DNA from: Xestospongia muta
Lineage: Eukaryota > Porifera > Demospongiae > Haplosclerida > Petrosiidae
Assembly (NCBI GenBank): GCA_963693285.1
Contig: OY848925.1
Span: forward strand, 3,884,932 to 3,948,931
Direction of reading: 5' to 3'
DNA: 64,000 nt
The position numbers and the translations under genes are program-made. Below, piece after piece: positions 35,977 through 48,600 of this stretch. The notes under the pieces are model-generated. The model did no database searches, was not told the DNA's origin, and saw only the letters and a list, made by a program, of their open reading frames with translations. Each line of letters starts with the position of its first letter. The first letter of the stretch is position 1.

Positions 35977-38300
35977 CTACTCATTTCCTACCTTATCTCT
36001 GCTATGTTCATCCCATATAGTATGGAAGGTTATTGTTAGTCTCAGTAATCCCATCTTTTTAAGTAGGTCAAGATTCTTTTTAGCTTTCACAAGTAGAACA
36101 TCAAGTACATTTTGTGGAGCATAGCAGGTCACAATGATAGAGTTGCCCTTTCTTAGTTCTTTGACAAAAACGTTTTTAGCCACACCTCCAAATGCCTTCC
36201 AAAGTAGATCTTGTATTTCACTAAATGTGTGTTCATCTGTATTCCATCCCAAAACAAACTCAATGGTCTCACATTTGAAAAGAGAGGATGGACCTCTCAT
36301 GAAGCTCAAGTTCTCATTTTCACACACACTGAGTTTAACCTCCTCACAGACAACATTGATTACTGTACACTTTTCTTCTACTATTTTCATAACATCATCT
36401 AAAGACTTTGCAATGTCAACTTGAGGTTCTAGCTCACAGAAACATCTTCGAAGATACGTTTTGAGTTTATCTAGTGGAGATAGTACTTCCTGCAGTGGAA
36501 AAGTAGCTTGTGATGTGGACATAATAGCAGATTTAATAATAGGCACAACTCTATGAATAAACTTACCAAATGTTGCCCTCATACGATCAAAATTAGATTG
36601 ATAAGTAGGTGAAAGATACAGCTTTGTTATGTCACCTAGATTACAGTGAAATAATAAATAAATTGATAATTGATACAAAAGACAAGACAATGTCATAGTG
36701 AGCATTGATTTTCAAGTAAAATCAGTTTTACTTGATACTAGAATTACATGAATGTACAAGATCTAGATTATAATATTGACTGCAGCTATGATCTGTCTGT
36801 CATAATCCATGAAAAAATTAGCTTGATACTGCACATATTTTACTTAGTCAGTCTATAGTCTCATTTACTTTAGACATATTGTAATCAACTTCTTCTGATG
36901 CATTTGTATTCTTGTATCGTCAAAGTGTTAAGTAAATAAATGCATACATTTGTATGACTGAATGTGGTTATAGGTTTTGATAAAACAATTGTCTCATACT
37001 CTAAGTATGACCGAACCGGTACCCCTACACAAACACAAACTAAGGCATTATAAGGCATTTGATAATTAACCCTTGTTGTTATCAGTATAATAAAAACAAC
37101 AGTGCAATCATCACTCCCTAATGTGTATACCAGCTACATTTGTAAAGAGAAGTTGTTTATACCAGTGATACATACCTGACATTATTAACTGTGTAGATAT
37201 TTGAGGAAAGTTTTCGTCTGTCCAGAAAGACGAGCAAACATTTTACTTTTCATTTTAAATGCAAAGAACTTACCATACTCTTTCAGTATCTCTTGTCCTA
37301 TTTGTACTGTGTCTTCTGATCGTAATAAGATTGTTGAAAATGCCTGTAACTGGTTAGGATTATCAGATGCTGTACCAGACAGTGCTCTCAATGAAGAAAT
37401 ATTTGATTTCTGAAGTTCATCAATTATTTCATTAGAGATGATCCCTCTGTATATAACATCTCCACATGAAGGGTTACTTGTGAGAGTCTCTCAGAGAAGT
37501 TTTGCAATATTTGATTGGGAAATTCCTTTTGCACTGAACATAAAAAAATATATTACATTAAATGATAACTTACGATTGCTTACCTTCTTGTAAAGCTACT
37601 CTGTATCTTTCAGCAATAATAATCTCACCAATGGCGTCTTTATTTAGTGTTTCAATAATCTCTCTTCTTGTAGCATTAGGTTTACTACTCAGCCATAATT
37701 CAAACATCTTTAATTATTTGAAATCACATTCTTCATTTAGTGATCTGATATCATTTAACGTTCAGATGCTGTACCAGACAGTGCTCTCAATGGAGAAATA
37801 TTTGATTTATGAAGTTCACCAAATATTTCATCAGAGATGATCCCTCTGTATACAACATCTCCACATGAAGGGTTACTTGTGAGAGTCTCTCGGAGAAGTT
37901 TTGTAATATTTGATTGGGAAGTTCTTTTTGCACTAATCATGAAAGAAAATATATTATATTAAATGATAACTTATGATTGCTTACTTTCTTGTAAAGCTAC
38001 TCTGTATCTTTCAGCAGCAGTAATCTCACCAATGGCGTCTTTCTTTAGTGTTTCAATAATATCTCTTCTTGTAGCATTGGGTTTAGTACTCAGCCATAAT
38101 TCAAACAACTTTAATGATTTGAAATCACTATCTTCATTTAGTAGTGATCTGATATCATTTAACGTTTTGATGTCTAACTTGAAAAGTACACCAAGTTTGT
38201 ACCAGTTAGTACCAACTCTGACATGTTCGTATAACTCGTGAACAGTTGGTTTTCTATTCAAAAACTGATCGAAATAGTTCGACGGAATCGACGCAGCCAT
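35977..38300 (-). pseudogene. death-domain protein gene, unit I (internally duplicated, frameshifted)
   Basis: Minus-strand exons are E1 38300-37985, E2a 37932-about 37761, a partial E1 repeat about 37760-37584, E2b 37533-37274, E3 37217-37176 (42 nt) and E4 36635-35977. E1 starts with MAASIPSNYFDQFL and encodes a death-fold domain (VHELYEHVRVGTNWYKLG, LKLDIKTLNDI, KLFELWLS, IIETLKKDAIGEI). E4 encodes about 219 residues with no family I can name (CFCELEPQVDIAK, NSIIVTCYAPQ, NLDLLKKMGLLRLTI). Partial E1 and E2 have been duplicated in tandem inside the gene. E2a runs out of frame into the E1 repeat and stops, and both E2 copies lack 1 nt near the GGATCATCTCT sequence. It is therefore probably a pseudogene, although E4 is fully open. 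Death-domain proteins act as adaptors in apoptosis or innate signalling. Confidence 0.65.
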
Positions 38301-38339
38301 GACCTCTTCAGTGGAATTTTGTGGGAGGGGTCAATATTA

Positions 38340-39410
38340 TTCATAGAGTTGCTGGTTTGTAAATTGGCAGGAAGTTATTTGTGTGTTATGATTGAACACA
38401 AGAGAAACACAACTAGTGTTTGTTTGTTGTTTTTAAAATTGTAGAAAAAAGGTATAATACACAAGTGAGAAAAATGTCAGTTCTAAGTTAGTTAAATTTC
38501 TATATAACATCTTGTTCAGTTCTCAGATATTCAACCTGATCCTGACAAAATTCAAACATTCATCAATATGTCAGAGCTGTAAATTGTACCAGATGTCACA
38601 TGGTTCTGAAGAATGGTTAACATCTTGCTGTCTTACAAGCACTGAATTAACAAGACTGGTTGTAATACAAACAAGTTTGTCCTGATTATCCTGTGAGAAG
38701 CACTCGAGTGGATTATACTATATCTTTTCAACAATTGGCTTTGGCTTGTCACTGCTCTTTCTCCAGCAACCACCACAAATTCAATCACCTGTCCCTTAAG
38801 GTACACCATTTATCATCTTTCACAACTCAAATGGAATCTTACTATAAGTATCTGATGGAACTCCTAGGGACATCAGTACTTGTGATTCTGCTAGTCAATT
38901 AATTGTTTTAGTCCTTTCAATTTATGCTGTGATGAAAAAGCATCAAGATCGAGAGAATATGTATGTATATATGAATATTTGTTTCTTGTTCCATATCTCT
39001 TGGAGATATTTATTGTTTCCTTATAAAAAGCTTCCACAGTGAATAGCTTGAGAACAGATTTGAAGCATTTGAACATATGAATGTTTGAGAACTTGTTGTT
39101 GCTATGAATCAAGAATTTGAGTCAGAACCTGAAAGTAATCTAGGTGTTTATGTTTGCATTTAATTTTTTTTAATGTTAGCTTTGACAATTTAAACCTTGT
39201 CCAGATGACATGAGGTGTCACAAACTGTGTCTATCTTAGAAAAGGTGGATCTATCCATATAAGTGTAAGTGGGTTTGTACAAAGAGTACAACATAACATA
39301 ATAATCAAAGTCAATGTTTTCAACATAGACTAAATTATCAGAACAACACAATGTGAGTACAATATAACTATAACTATCAGAGTCAATGTTGTTAAGGGTT
39401 GTAGTTACTA
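38340..39410 (+). repeat. dispersed repeat R, short form (unit I)
   Basis: Matches 51310-53088 but lacks about 730 bp between the GTGGGTTT at about 39275 and the GTACAAAGAG that follows it. The same deletion is in the copy at 59940-60999. The unrecognised open stretch begins at 38693 and is frameshifted before its hydrophobic half. Confidence 0.8.
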
Positions 39411-39414
39411 CACA

Positions 39415-39422
39415 TATAAAAG
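39415..39422 (+). promoter_or_regulatory. TATA box of Cys-rich gene, copy 2
   Basis: TATAAAAG lies 47 nt upstream of the ATG at 39462, as in the other three copies. Confidence 0.7.
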
Positions 39423-39461
39423 CATTTGTATCATCACATAAGGTTATTAGTTTAAATTTAT

Positions 39462-39761
39462 ATGGCAGTTACATCTCTCATCTTGGTCTCAATTTTTTGC
39501 TTCTTGCATATTGTAAATGCTATTGAAGATGACAGTATGTTGGTATTATTTAGTAATGATATTTTCAAATTCTTTTACTCATTTAGATTGTGTTGCTTTT
39601 GACTCTAAGGATATACTAAGGTAAAATAAGGAAAAATGAAACATCCCTGCAGTGGTCTATACTTATCAAACTTGACAACAAGCCTCCTTCTAGGGTATGC
39701 AAAATACTTATACACTTGCATTCAGAATTTATGCATAACTAAATATAAAGGTCTACTGTGA
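39462..39761 (+). pseudogene. small secreted Cys-rich protein, copy 2 (nonsense)
   Basis: Exon 1 is 39462-39534, the intron is 52 nt, and exon 2 is 39587-39761. The signal peptide-like start (MAVTSLILVSIFCFLHIVNA) is intact. Exon 2 carries the same TAA as copy 1 (here 39622-39624) and the same Phe for Cys, so copies 1 and 2 share a broken ancestor or were converted by one another. Confidence 0.75.
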
Positions 39762-39989
39762 CATGGAAACTGATGGTGGTGGTTAGATTGTATTCCAAAG
39801 GAGAATGGATGGATCTCAAAATTTCTGTCTCTACTGGAAGAACTATGATTTAGTGTTAAAGCACCTCAAAAAACAGTTTTATATATGTATATGCAGTAAA
39901 GCTGAATAGCTGTGCATGTATAGCAACTCTTGTATACAACAGTTGTCCTTTTTCAAAAATCACTTGACACACATGACAAATGCTTGTTG

Positions 39990-41858
39990 TATTGAGTTGT
40001 ATTGATGAACGTCACAGTATAATGTCTGTTGAAATGTGTACTAATATATCTATAATGTAATAAAATCATCTACCATGTTACTACTATTATTACATGTCAA
40101 GCAGTATGTACAACCTATAATGTTGTCTCTTTATCAACATAAACATCCACTGAGGCACACTGACACGAACATATGTTCTTCACCTCCTAATAACAAAAAA
40201 GATATTTCATGTAATTATTTATTTATTTCTTGACTGCTATATATTTTATGTTACCTTTTGATAATTTCCTATTTTTCTACTCTACATAGCTATGCTATAT
40301 CCTAACCTCATGTATCAACTTTGTAGTTTAGGATAATTATAATTTAGTATAATTTTATGTGGGACTTGAGTGTTATGTAAATTATTTGTGGTTTCTACAA
40401 TAATAATTACATAGACCAAAATATATATCTATATAGCTTTGAAAACCCAAATAATATCACCATCAACACCTTACTTCAGAACAACTCAACAGAAGAACTA
40501 GAAGAGAAAGCATCATACAGTTAATTATCATGTATGATGCTTTATTAATTGTAATTGACTATTGCAACTTTGTAGAAGCCATATCTCTATATACTTCTGA
40601 ACTTTGAAGAGTAGGAACGAGACGATTTCATCAGAAAAGCAGAAGATTACTGAAAGAAGGCCAGATAAAGACAAAGAATGTATCCAAATACAATTACCAT
40701 CAATATCATATTACTTCGGGACATCTCTACAGTAGAATTAGAAGAGAAGAATCCAATTATCATTAACTGTATAATGCTTTTCTTAAATGTAATGGACAAT
40801 TGCAATTATTTCTTATTGTAGAACCCATATACCTATATAATTCCAAACTTTGAATAGTAGAAACGAGAGGATTTCATCAGAAATGCAGAAGATTACTGAG
40901 AGAGACTACTAGTCGATACTGAGTTGTGATAAAAAGTAGACCCACTGCTAAAGGCGGACTCTGCGTTTACAGATGAAATAAAAAATTAAACTGACAAGTT
41001 TTGTACTACCATCAAGATGTAGTATATTTTATACCTATGATCAATTATCATATCTGAGCTAATACTATATATGATACACATATATAATACATATATCCTC
41101 AATTATTATATGTAACTTTTCATGCAATAATGAGTAATTGATCTTTCAATAATAATTATTTTATCTGTTGTTCATATATTGTTTAATAAATGGAATATTT
41201 ATTATGTATATACATGTATATCTACATATAGTAGACCTCTATCTTATGTAAACACGAATGATTTAATATGAGATATCTATTATTAGAACTTTAGAGGTCT
41301 TTAAAAGAGCACTGACTGGTTATATAACATATTTGCTAAATACATTAAAGTAAATATAGATTTGACTTTAGATAAACAACAAGCCATTTGTTCATGATTT
41401 TACTAAGATGGCTTTATATCAATATATTTTTGTGAATCAGACAGACAAAAAAGTGTTTCTTTTTGAAATAGTATAGTGAGAGCAAAATAAATACATGTAA
41501 TAGACAGTACATGTACATGTTTAAATATCACAAATATTATTATTTTTTTAATAAATGTGTAAAACATTTGATGTTTGAATATGTATACACTGAGTCTATA
41601 ATTTTCATACTCTTTCTAAATATATACCATCAGTACAACACTAGAATGCTTTACTCAGTATAACAAAGTATGATATCATGTTGTCAGTTGAAATTAAAAG
41701 TAGTTGAAATGAAAAAATCAATGAAATCAAAAGCAAGCAATAACAATACTTTTAAAAAATATCTTTTTATCATTCATTCATAATTTTTTCCTTAAAAATT
41801 AAAACAGCATAATGAGTCTATACAATTACACAAACTTCATTGCATGTTTTAACATAAA
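39990..41858. other. tail block of unit I and 3' flank of copy E
   Basis: The stretch 39990-41420 matches 61590-63430 and begins with what looks like the 3' flank of a lost Fz-like gene. Within it, 40440-40665 and 40690-40910 are two diverged tandem copies of a segment containing a short exon-like frame (NNITINTLLQNNSTEELEEK in the first). 41420-41858 is the 3' flank of the convergent copy E. No gene is assigned. Confidence 0.45.
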
Positions 41859-43419
41859 TTATATAGGATGTTCACCAACACATCTATTGCCTGATGACAT
41901 ACTTGAAACCTTTTTAATATCTTTAATATCAGGAGGTTTCTTTGAGAGCCAATGAAATGATTTCACGGTTACCTCTTTTACTAACTTCCACTTCAACACG
42001 AAGTTGAGAATACCAAGTGGAACTAGTCCTATAAGAGTGTATGATATTGCACTCATGTAGGGGTTGTAGTATTGTTCAAACTCAGATCTGTTGCATTTTC
42101 CAGGAACATGTCCTAAAGCTTCACATTTGAAATAGTCTGTAACTGCTGCAATGAATTTGTCAGATTTAGCTGTAACAATGGCAGTGTGTACTAAAGTAAA
42201 TGCAGCAAAGACTATAAATAAACATATTGCAATTAGGATTTTCTTCTCAGCTGTACTTAGTTGTCTTTTATTTTTGGTAGAATTTGATTGGAAAATAGAT
42301 TTCTAAATCAATCATAATAATTGTAAATTTTATTAAAAACGTTTACCCTGTGAATAATCCAAAAGACAAAAAACAGAAGATATGTTGCACTACCTACAAG
42401 TACATCAATAATGACAGTAACAGAATAGAACCACAGAGGTCCATCACTTATACAAATATTTGGAGGAAAACGGTGTATTTTATATTTATAATCTTCCACA
42501 GAAAGAGATACTATAACAGATGGTAATGGTATAGCTAGACCTGTGAAATTAATGATAAATTATTAGTAGATTTTGACATACCAAGGAATATCATCACAGC
42601 TAAAATGTGTTTGTTCCGTCCTATTCTGTCCATTCTATTGGCATGAAAAGGAAAGACAATATTATAAAAAAATGTGATGACATGAAAAAACCACATTAGT
42701 ATCATGTTGACAATAGCATAATGCCAAACAGCTCCTATATAAAACAACTATAGATGTTTCTAATATAAATTAGTGTAATTAAACCTGATAATGTACAAAA
42801 TGGTGTTGGGTTATTGAGACTATCAATAAGATTTGTCGAACTACAGAGTAACCCATTTCTGTCAATGGAAATAATGATGACCAAGAGTGCTATATAAAAA
42901 ATATAAACATTCCTCATTTATTATTAATTAATAAGGTTATAACATACCTATTACTGAACAGTCAACAACTAAAAATATTAACAAGATAGATGGATATGAA
43001 AACCTAACAAAAATTTCATAATTACATTCATGATGTGATAAACTCACATTGTTTTGTAATTTTTGATTGATATTGCCATAATGAGTATACAAAGTAACAA
43101 AGCAACACATGATGCTATTAATTCTGAGTATATCAAAAGTAGACTTCCATAATGAGTCCCTTGTTCAAATCTGTCACATCGAGGTTGACATGTATTGTTG
43201 ATGTTGATAAAATCTTCTCTGCATGTTATATTTTGAACAGTAGAATTGAAGGATGTAGTTATAAAAGAACTATTTCCAGTATCTATAATAAAATAAGAGA
43301 CAATAATGTGATATTTTTCACTTATATGTGTGCTAGTACGTAAAATTCACATTTATGCATGACTTTTACTCACTGTTAACTCAGGCAGAAATAGTTAATT
43401 GTAATTATAATATTATACA

Positions 43420-43459
<40 letters not shown>

Positions 43460-45490
43460 GTATATATATATGTTCATATATTTATAGATAAATAGATAAG
43501 TTAATGAAACTACAACGTGCATGAATAATATTTTAAAATTATGTGTACTCTTATGTTTAAGATTTAAATGGATGTATCTATATTGTGTTATTTATTTTAA
43601 TTTTTTTTGATGGTGATAGGCAACTTATCAATTTTGGCTATTTAAATGGCACTCTTCTCTGATTGGCAAATATGTATAACACAATCAAAGATAGAGCAGT
43701 GCTTGCTAGACAAGCTGTTAAATTTGAGCTACTGGAGGGTATGTAATAATAATATGAAAATTTGTTTCCACTTTCATTTCATCTTTAAAAATTTTTGTAC
43801 AAGTTATATTTTGTCTCATAGTCTAAATTTCCATATCGATTCTTTATTTTTAATTGGAAGTAATATTAAGGTCTTTTCTGTAGATTACATTAAAGCATAT
43901 CAGGAGATTAATCACTCTCACTGTAAAAATAAATTTTGTTTCTTTTAAAAATTATTAATAGCCTTTATTTGTGGAAACTTTTGGAATTTCGAGCTCATAT
44001 GAATTGTTTACTATATAACTTATTGCTTTGTAATGGTATGACATTCCCACAAATTTTAGGGTGAGTAATTTTCAATAATTTTAGATTCCATAACAATCCA
44101 CAAATTTAAACTAAGCTCAACTTAAGATACATACTCACAAGATGAAAGCTTTTGACAATCAGGCAATCTGTCTCCATACCCATAATTAATAGCCAGATTC
44201 CATTGTAAAGCACATACACCAGTACTAATGTCAATACAGTCTTCTCTTGATGCCGTATATATGTCTCCATTAGGACAGTCATAAAGTGGGAAGTAATATT
44301 GACAGAGAAATGGAATAGCAACTTTTCGGCATTCTTTGTAGTGCACTATATAAACAATCATTATACACTTAAAATAGTATTTTGTCTTTGTTATCATAAT
44401 CTCATCAATTGATACAAGCTCAATATTGAGTTACCACAAAGCCAAAACTTGTATAACTTGATATGTATAATGTCAACTAGAAGTGAAAAAGTACTCTTTG
44501 TAGTTTATGTCTAATAATTTAAACTGTGAGCAAGAGATAGATACTATTTCAACTTAACTAACAACTTCAATTGAAATAGTATCTGCTTATAGTTTCAATT
44601 GAAGCCATGATCAATTACTATAACAAAGTGGGTGTAAAAATGATGTTGTTGTAGATTCAACAAGTTGGCTTTATGCATATTAAGTTACACTTGTTTTCGC
44701 CTTGTAGCAACTTAGAATTAGGCTTATATCATATTAATGAAACTATGGTAACAAAGACCTCAGTTGAACAGACAAAATGATTTTTTCAGTGTAGAAACAT
44801 GCCTATTTATATTAATTTAGAATAACCTAGTAATGAATCCAAATTGAGTAAATTCCTTTCGTGTTGTGCCTGAGTTCCCTCTGATTTATTGTTGTATATG
44901 ACAATGTCTCTATCCTCTACTGTACACAAATGCCATGCAGTGAGAAACTCCCTACATAGTGAACCAATATATGGATTCTCATAACAGTCTGTAGGTGTTA
45001 TGTTTATACTAAGTGTACTCCAAGTTATTGGTAGAGTAGTACAAAGATTATTGAAATGATTTTGTCCATTAGTAATGTTGATATTGCTATTGTTTGATGG
45101 TGATATGTTGTTATCGGATGAACCCTGAAAGTGAAATGATCATTTTCTACAATTATATATTCCACATAATAAATTTATAAATATTATAAGTTAATTGCAT
45201 ATACTTACAGGAGAAGCAGATAAAAAAGTAGTATAATCCTAAAAGGGAATGACAAAATAGTAGATATCAAACATTTTACCATTCACACATTTATAATATG
45301 TGCGTATATATACTTGTGTGTGCAGAATATGTTAATCTAACAAATTAATAAAGGATATACTTACAGAAACGTAGTAAAACACAATTGGTAAGGAGAAAAG
45401 AGCCACTATAATACATAGAGCTATAACCAGAACAGCGATCTCAGTAAAATTCAAAGATAACTTTCTTCGAGTTTTGCAGCCACAAGCCAT
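41859..45490 (-). CDS. Frizzled-like CRD 7TM receptor, copy E (intact)
   Basis: Minus-strand exons in order are 45490-45365, 45238-45209, 45124-44827, 44345-44139, 43282-43048, 43003-42948, 42889-42785, 42734-42582, 42540-42347 and 42302-41859, totalling 616 codons with all phases consistent. The N-terminus is MACGCKTRRKLSLNFTE followed by a long hydrophobic segment. The CRD in exons 3-4 keeps all cysteines of copy C. TM3 begins GAVWHYA where other copies have GAVFHYA. Exon 10 ends in a short tail (HWLSKKPPDIKDIKK). It is closest to copy C, with which it shares exon 2 length, 444-nt exon 10 and the upstream minisatellite flank, so C and E are inverted duplicates. Intron 3 is 481 nt instead of about 52 because of an insertion. 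Predicted plasma-membrane receptor, ligand unknown. Confidence 0.8.
43415..43470. repeat. (TA)n microsatellite in intron 4 of copy E
   Basis: TA dinucleotide run with a few GTAC interruptions. Confidence 0.95.
44355..44815. repeat. insertion in intron 3 of copy E with internal palindromes
   Basis: About 430 bp absent from the same intron in copies B, C, D and F. It contains a perfect 14-bp inverted repeat (AGATACTATTTCAA at 44539-44552 and its complement at 44571-44584) and a second CTTCAATTGAA palindrome pair. The two ends share a loosely inverted TTTTGTCT/TTTGTTA-CATA motif. It may be a MITE-like element. Termini and target duplication are not certain. Confidence 0.5.
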
Positions 45491-45639
45491 GTTTCTATAT
45501 TGACATCGACGTTTGGATTGCGTGGAATGTGGAGCAGTAAATTAATTTTATATAGTGGTTATAAATTGTTATTACAATTGCCACGTGGAGTTAGATATGG
45601 AGGAAAAAAATACTGTCGATTCAATTTGGATTAGACTGT

Positions 45640-45994
45640 CTGACAGGTATTAAATACTACACATATAGTTTGTAAATTAACTTATACATTATATGAATCA
45701 CTATCAACACAGGCAGACAATTAATAATAGTATACATTTTCTGACATAATATTGTTGTGTCCCCTTTTCTTTTATAGAGTTAGTCATATCTCCTGGACAA
45801 TAAAAGGTTAAATATATATTTTCATTTATATTCAGGTTTATACAACATACTAAAAATTTTCAGTTGTTATCAAGCTTTTGTCTAGTGAGTGATCAATACC
45901 ACATGGTAACATAATCTGTTACGTAGTGATAGAGTCAATTATAATCAACAATAATGTATTTTCTTGTCCTTCAATGAATACATCTGGACGTCAG
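45640..45994. other. shared 5' flank of copy E
   Basis: Inverted counterpart of 15540-15905. No gene. Confidence 0.6.
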
Positions 45995-46160
45995 TGTAAT
46001 AGTAATACTACCCAATGTAATACTATCCAATTGCAATGTAATACAACCCAATGTAATACTACCCAATGTAATACAACCCAATGTAATGCTAACCAATGTA
46101 ATACTACCAAATGTAATACTACCAAATATAATACTACCTAATATAATACTGCCAAATGTC
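45995..46160. repeat. 15-bp minisatellite, inverted array
   Basis: About ten copies of AATGTAATACTACCC-like 15-mers, the complement of the array at 15208-15380. Open frames across it on both strands arise from the period being a multiple of three. Confidence 0.92.
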
Positions 46161-46165
46161 ATTAT

Positions 46166-46945
46166 ATGATAAAAAAGAAACTTAATTAAAGATATAATCT
46201 TCTAAAATTAATCTAATAATATAGTTTAATTTAACTACATATTAAGTACTGCTACAAAAGCAAGCGTTTATTTAGTTATTATATATATGTGTTGATATGT
46301 TTTGTATACATTTATATAATTTTAATAAATTCATTGTCATTATGTTAAAGGAACAAGATAATGGTCAGCTTTAACAAAAAATTAAATGGTTTTACTAACA
46401 TGTTAATTAAAATGATATAATCAAAATTAGCAATACTTCACAAAATATTTATTTTATTTAGTCATTCATGATACAAATATTTTCTTAAAATTTTAATTAA
46501 CATGACTGGTTTATAACAATACATATACATCAATATATGTTTTAAAATGTATTAGTTTATGTGATGTAATAAAAGTTGATATTTGATCACACATCATAGG
46601 ACTCTTTATTATCTGGAAACAAAGTTGTCGAGGTAGTACCTTAGAAATTTTGTTTGTAAATAAAATTGGTTAAACAAGCAAACAGCATAAACATGTTTTA
46701 TATTTCTTAATTAAATAACACCTTGTTGTTGAAGCAGTACTTATAAAGTAGTTAATTTTAAAAATGCTAAAAACTAAAAACATATAATAAACAATAACAA
46801 TACTTTACAATAATATCTACTTAAACATTCATTCAAAAATATAATTATATATTTTCTTAAAATTAAAATAATATGAATGAATTTAAAACATTACACATTA
46901 GGTTAGGACATGTTATTACAGAAATTAAACTTGCATATACCACTG
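46166..46945. other. 3' flank of copy H
   Basis: AT-rich. Matches, inverted, the 3' flank of copy D (31410-31960). No gene recognised. Confidence 0.55.
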
Positions 46946-46949
46946 CAGG

Positions 46950-48553
46950 CATCTTTCATTTAATCTGAGAAGAAATTCTTGGGAGACAATTAAATGATTT
47001 CATTGCTATATCTTTTACAGACCTCCACTTCAACACAAAGTTGAGAACACTAAGTGGAATTAGTCCTACAAGAATATATGATATTGCTCTGATGTGGGGT
47101 TGTAGTATTGTTCAAACTCAGATCTGTTGCATTTTCCAGGAACATGTCCTAAAGCCTCACACTTATAATAATTTGTCACTGCAGCTATAAATTTATCAGA
47201 CTTAGCTGTAGCAATAGCACTGTGTACTAAAATAAATACAACAAAGACTAGAAACAAACATATTGCAATAAGGATTCTTCTCTCAGCTAAACTCAGCTGT
47301 CTTCTACTTTTTGTAGATTTTGATTGGAATGCAGATCATATATTAATTGAAAAGTTTATTACAAAACACATCGTTGACCTTGTGAATAATCCAAAAAACA
47401 AGAAACAGAAGGTATGTTACAATACCTACAAGTACATCAGTAATGACAGTAACAGAATAGAACCACACAGCACCATTTCTTATACAAACATTTGGAGGAA
47501 AACGATGTATTTTATATTTATAATTTTCCACAGAAAGAGATATTATAACAGCTGGTAATGGTATGGCTAGACCTGTGGAATTTTTGGTGGTAATTTTTAT
47601 TTATAATTTTTTACATACCAAGTAATATCATCACAGTTAAAATGTATTTGTTTTGTCCTATTTTTTCCATTTGATTCGCATGAAAGAGAAAAACAACATT
47701 ATAAAACATTATGGTGACACGAAAGAACCACATTATTGTCATGTTGACAATAGCATAGTGATTATGAAATATTATCATTAAACCTGATATTGTACAAAAT
47801 GGTGTTGGATTATTGAAACTTTCAATAAGATTTGTTGAACTACAGAGTAAAGCATATCTGTCAATGAAAATGATGATGACCAAAAGTGCTATGTAAAGAA
47901 TATACTTTTTTCTCAGTTGTCATGATAAAAGATTATAACATACCTATTACTGAATAACAATGACTACAAATACTAACAAAATAGATGGATATGAAAACCT
48001 AATAAAATATTTCATAGTCACATTCAATCACATGTGATAAACTCACATTATTTTGTAATCTTTGATTGATATACCCACAACCAGAATACAAAGTAACAGA
48101 ACAACACATGATATTATTAATTTCAAGTATATCAAAAGTTGACTTTCATCATGACTGTATTGTTCAAATCTGTGACATCAAGGTTGATATGTATTGTGAT
48201 TTTAATAAAATCATCTCTATATGTTATATTTTGAATAGTAAAATTGAGGGATGTATTTGTAAAAGAACCATTTCCAGTATCTGTAATAAATTAAGAGACA
48301 TTAATGTAATCCAACCAGTTAACACTTTCATTTTTATGTTTGCTAGTACATAAAATACACATTTATGCATACACAGTTATGATAGTGCAAATGCAGGTTA
48401 CCACCATAGTACCACTCTCAAGTGTTATAGAAGAAAAACCTTAATAGAGTAAAATTATAAAAATAGACATAGACATATGCATATGTATATGAATAGCTTG
48501 TGGACAAATTATGCCTGGCACAACTTAAATGTCAGGCAGAAATAATTAATTCA

Positions 48554-48600
<47 letters not shown>

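Larger units (their letters stand above)
23215..41420 (+). repeat. large segmental duplication, unit I
   Basis: An 18.2-kb unit whose order of parts is matched by 50815-63430: striatin relic, gypsy RT relic, repeat R, Cys-rich gene, Fz-like receptor, 3' flank, death-domain gene (minus), short R, second Cys-rich gene, tail. The offset shrinks from 27.6 kb at the left to about 22 kb at the right because unit II has lost several blocks (equivalents of 23518-25387, 31830-31925, 32755-35090, 35465-36205, 36275-36865) and sequence around 39760-39990. Breakpoints show short microhomologies such as ATAG. Confidence 0.85.

Noticed and set aside
36134..36424. Plus-strand open frames opposite the death-domain gene exon 4 (36134-36424, 36211-36402)
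   Set aside because: Antisense shadows of the open 35977-36635 exon.
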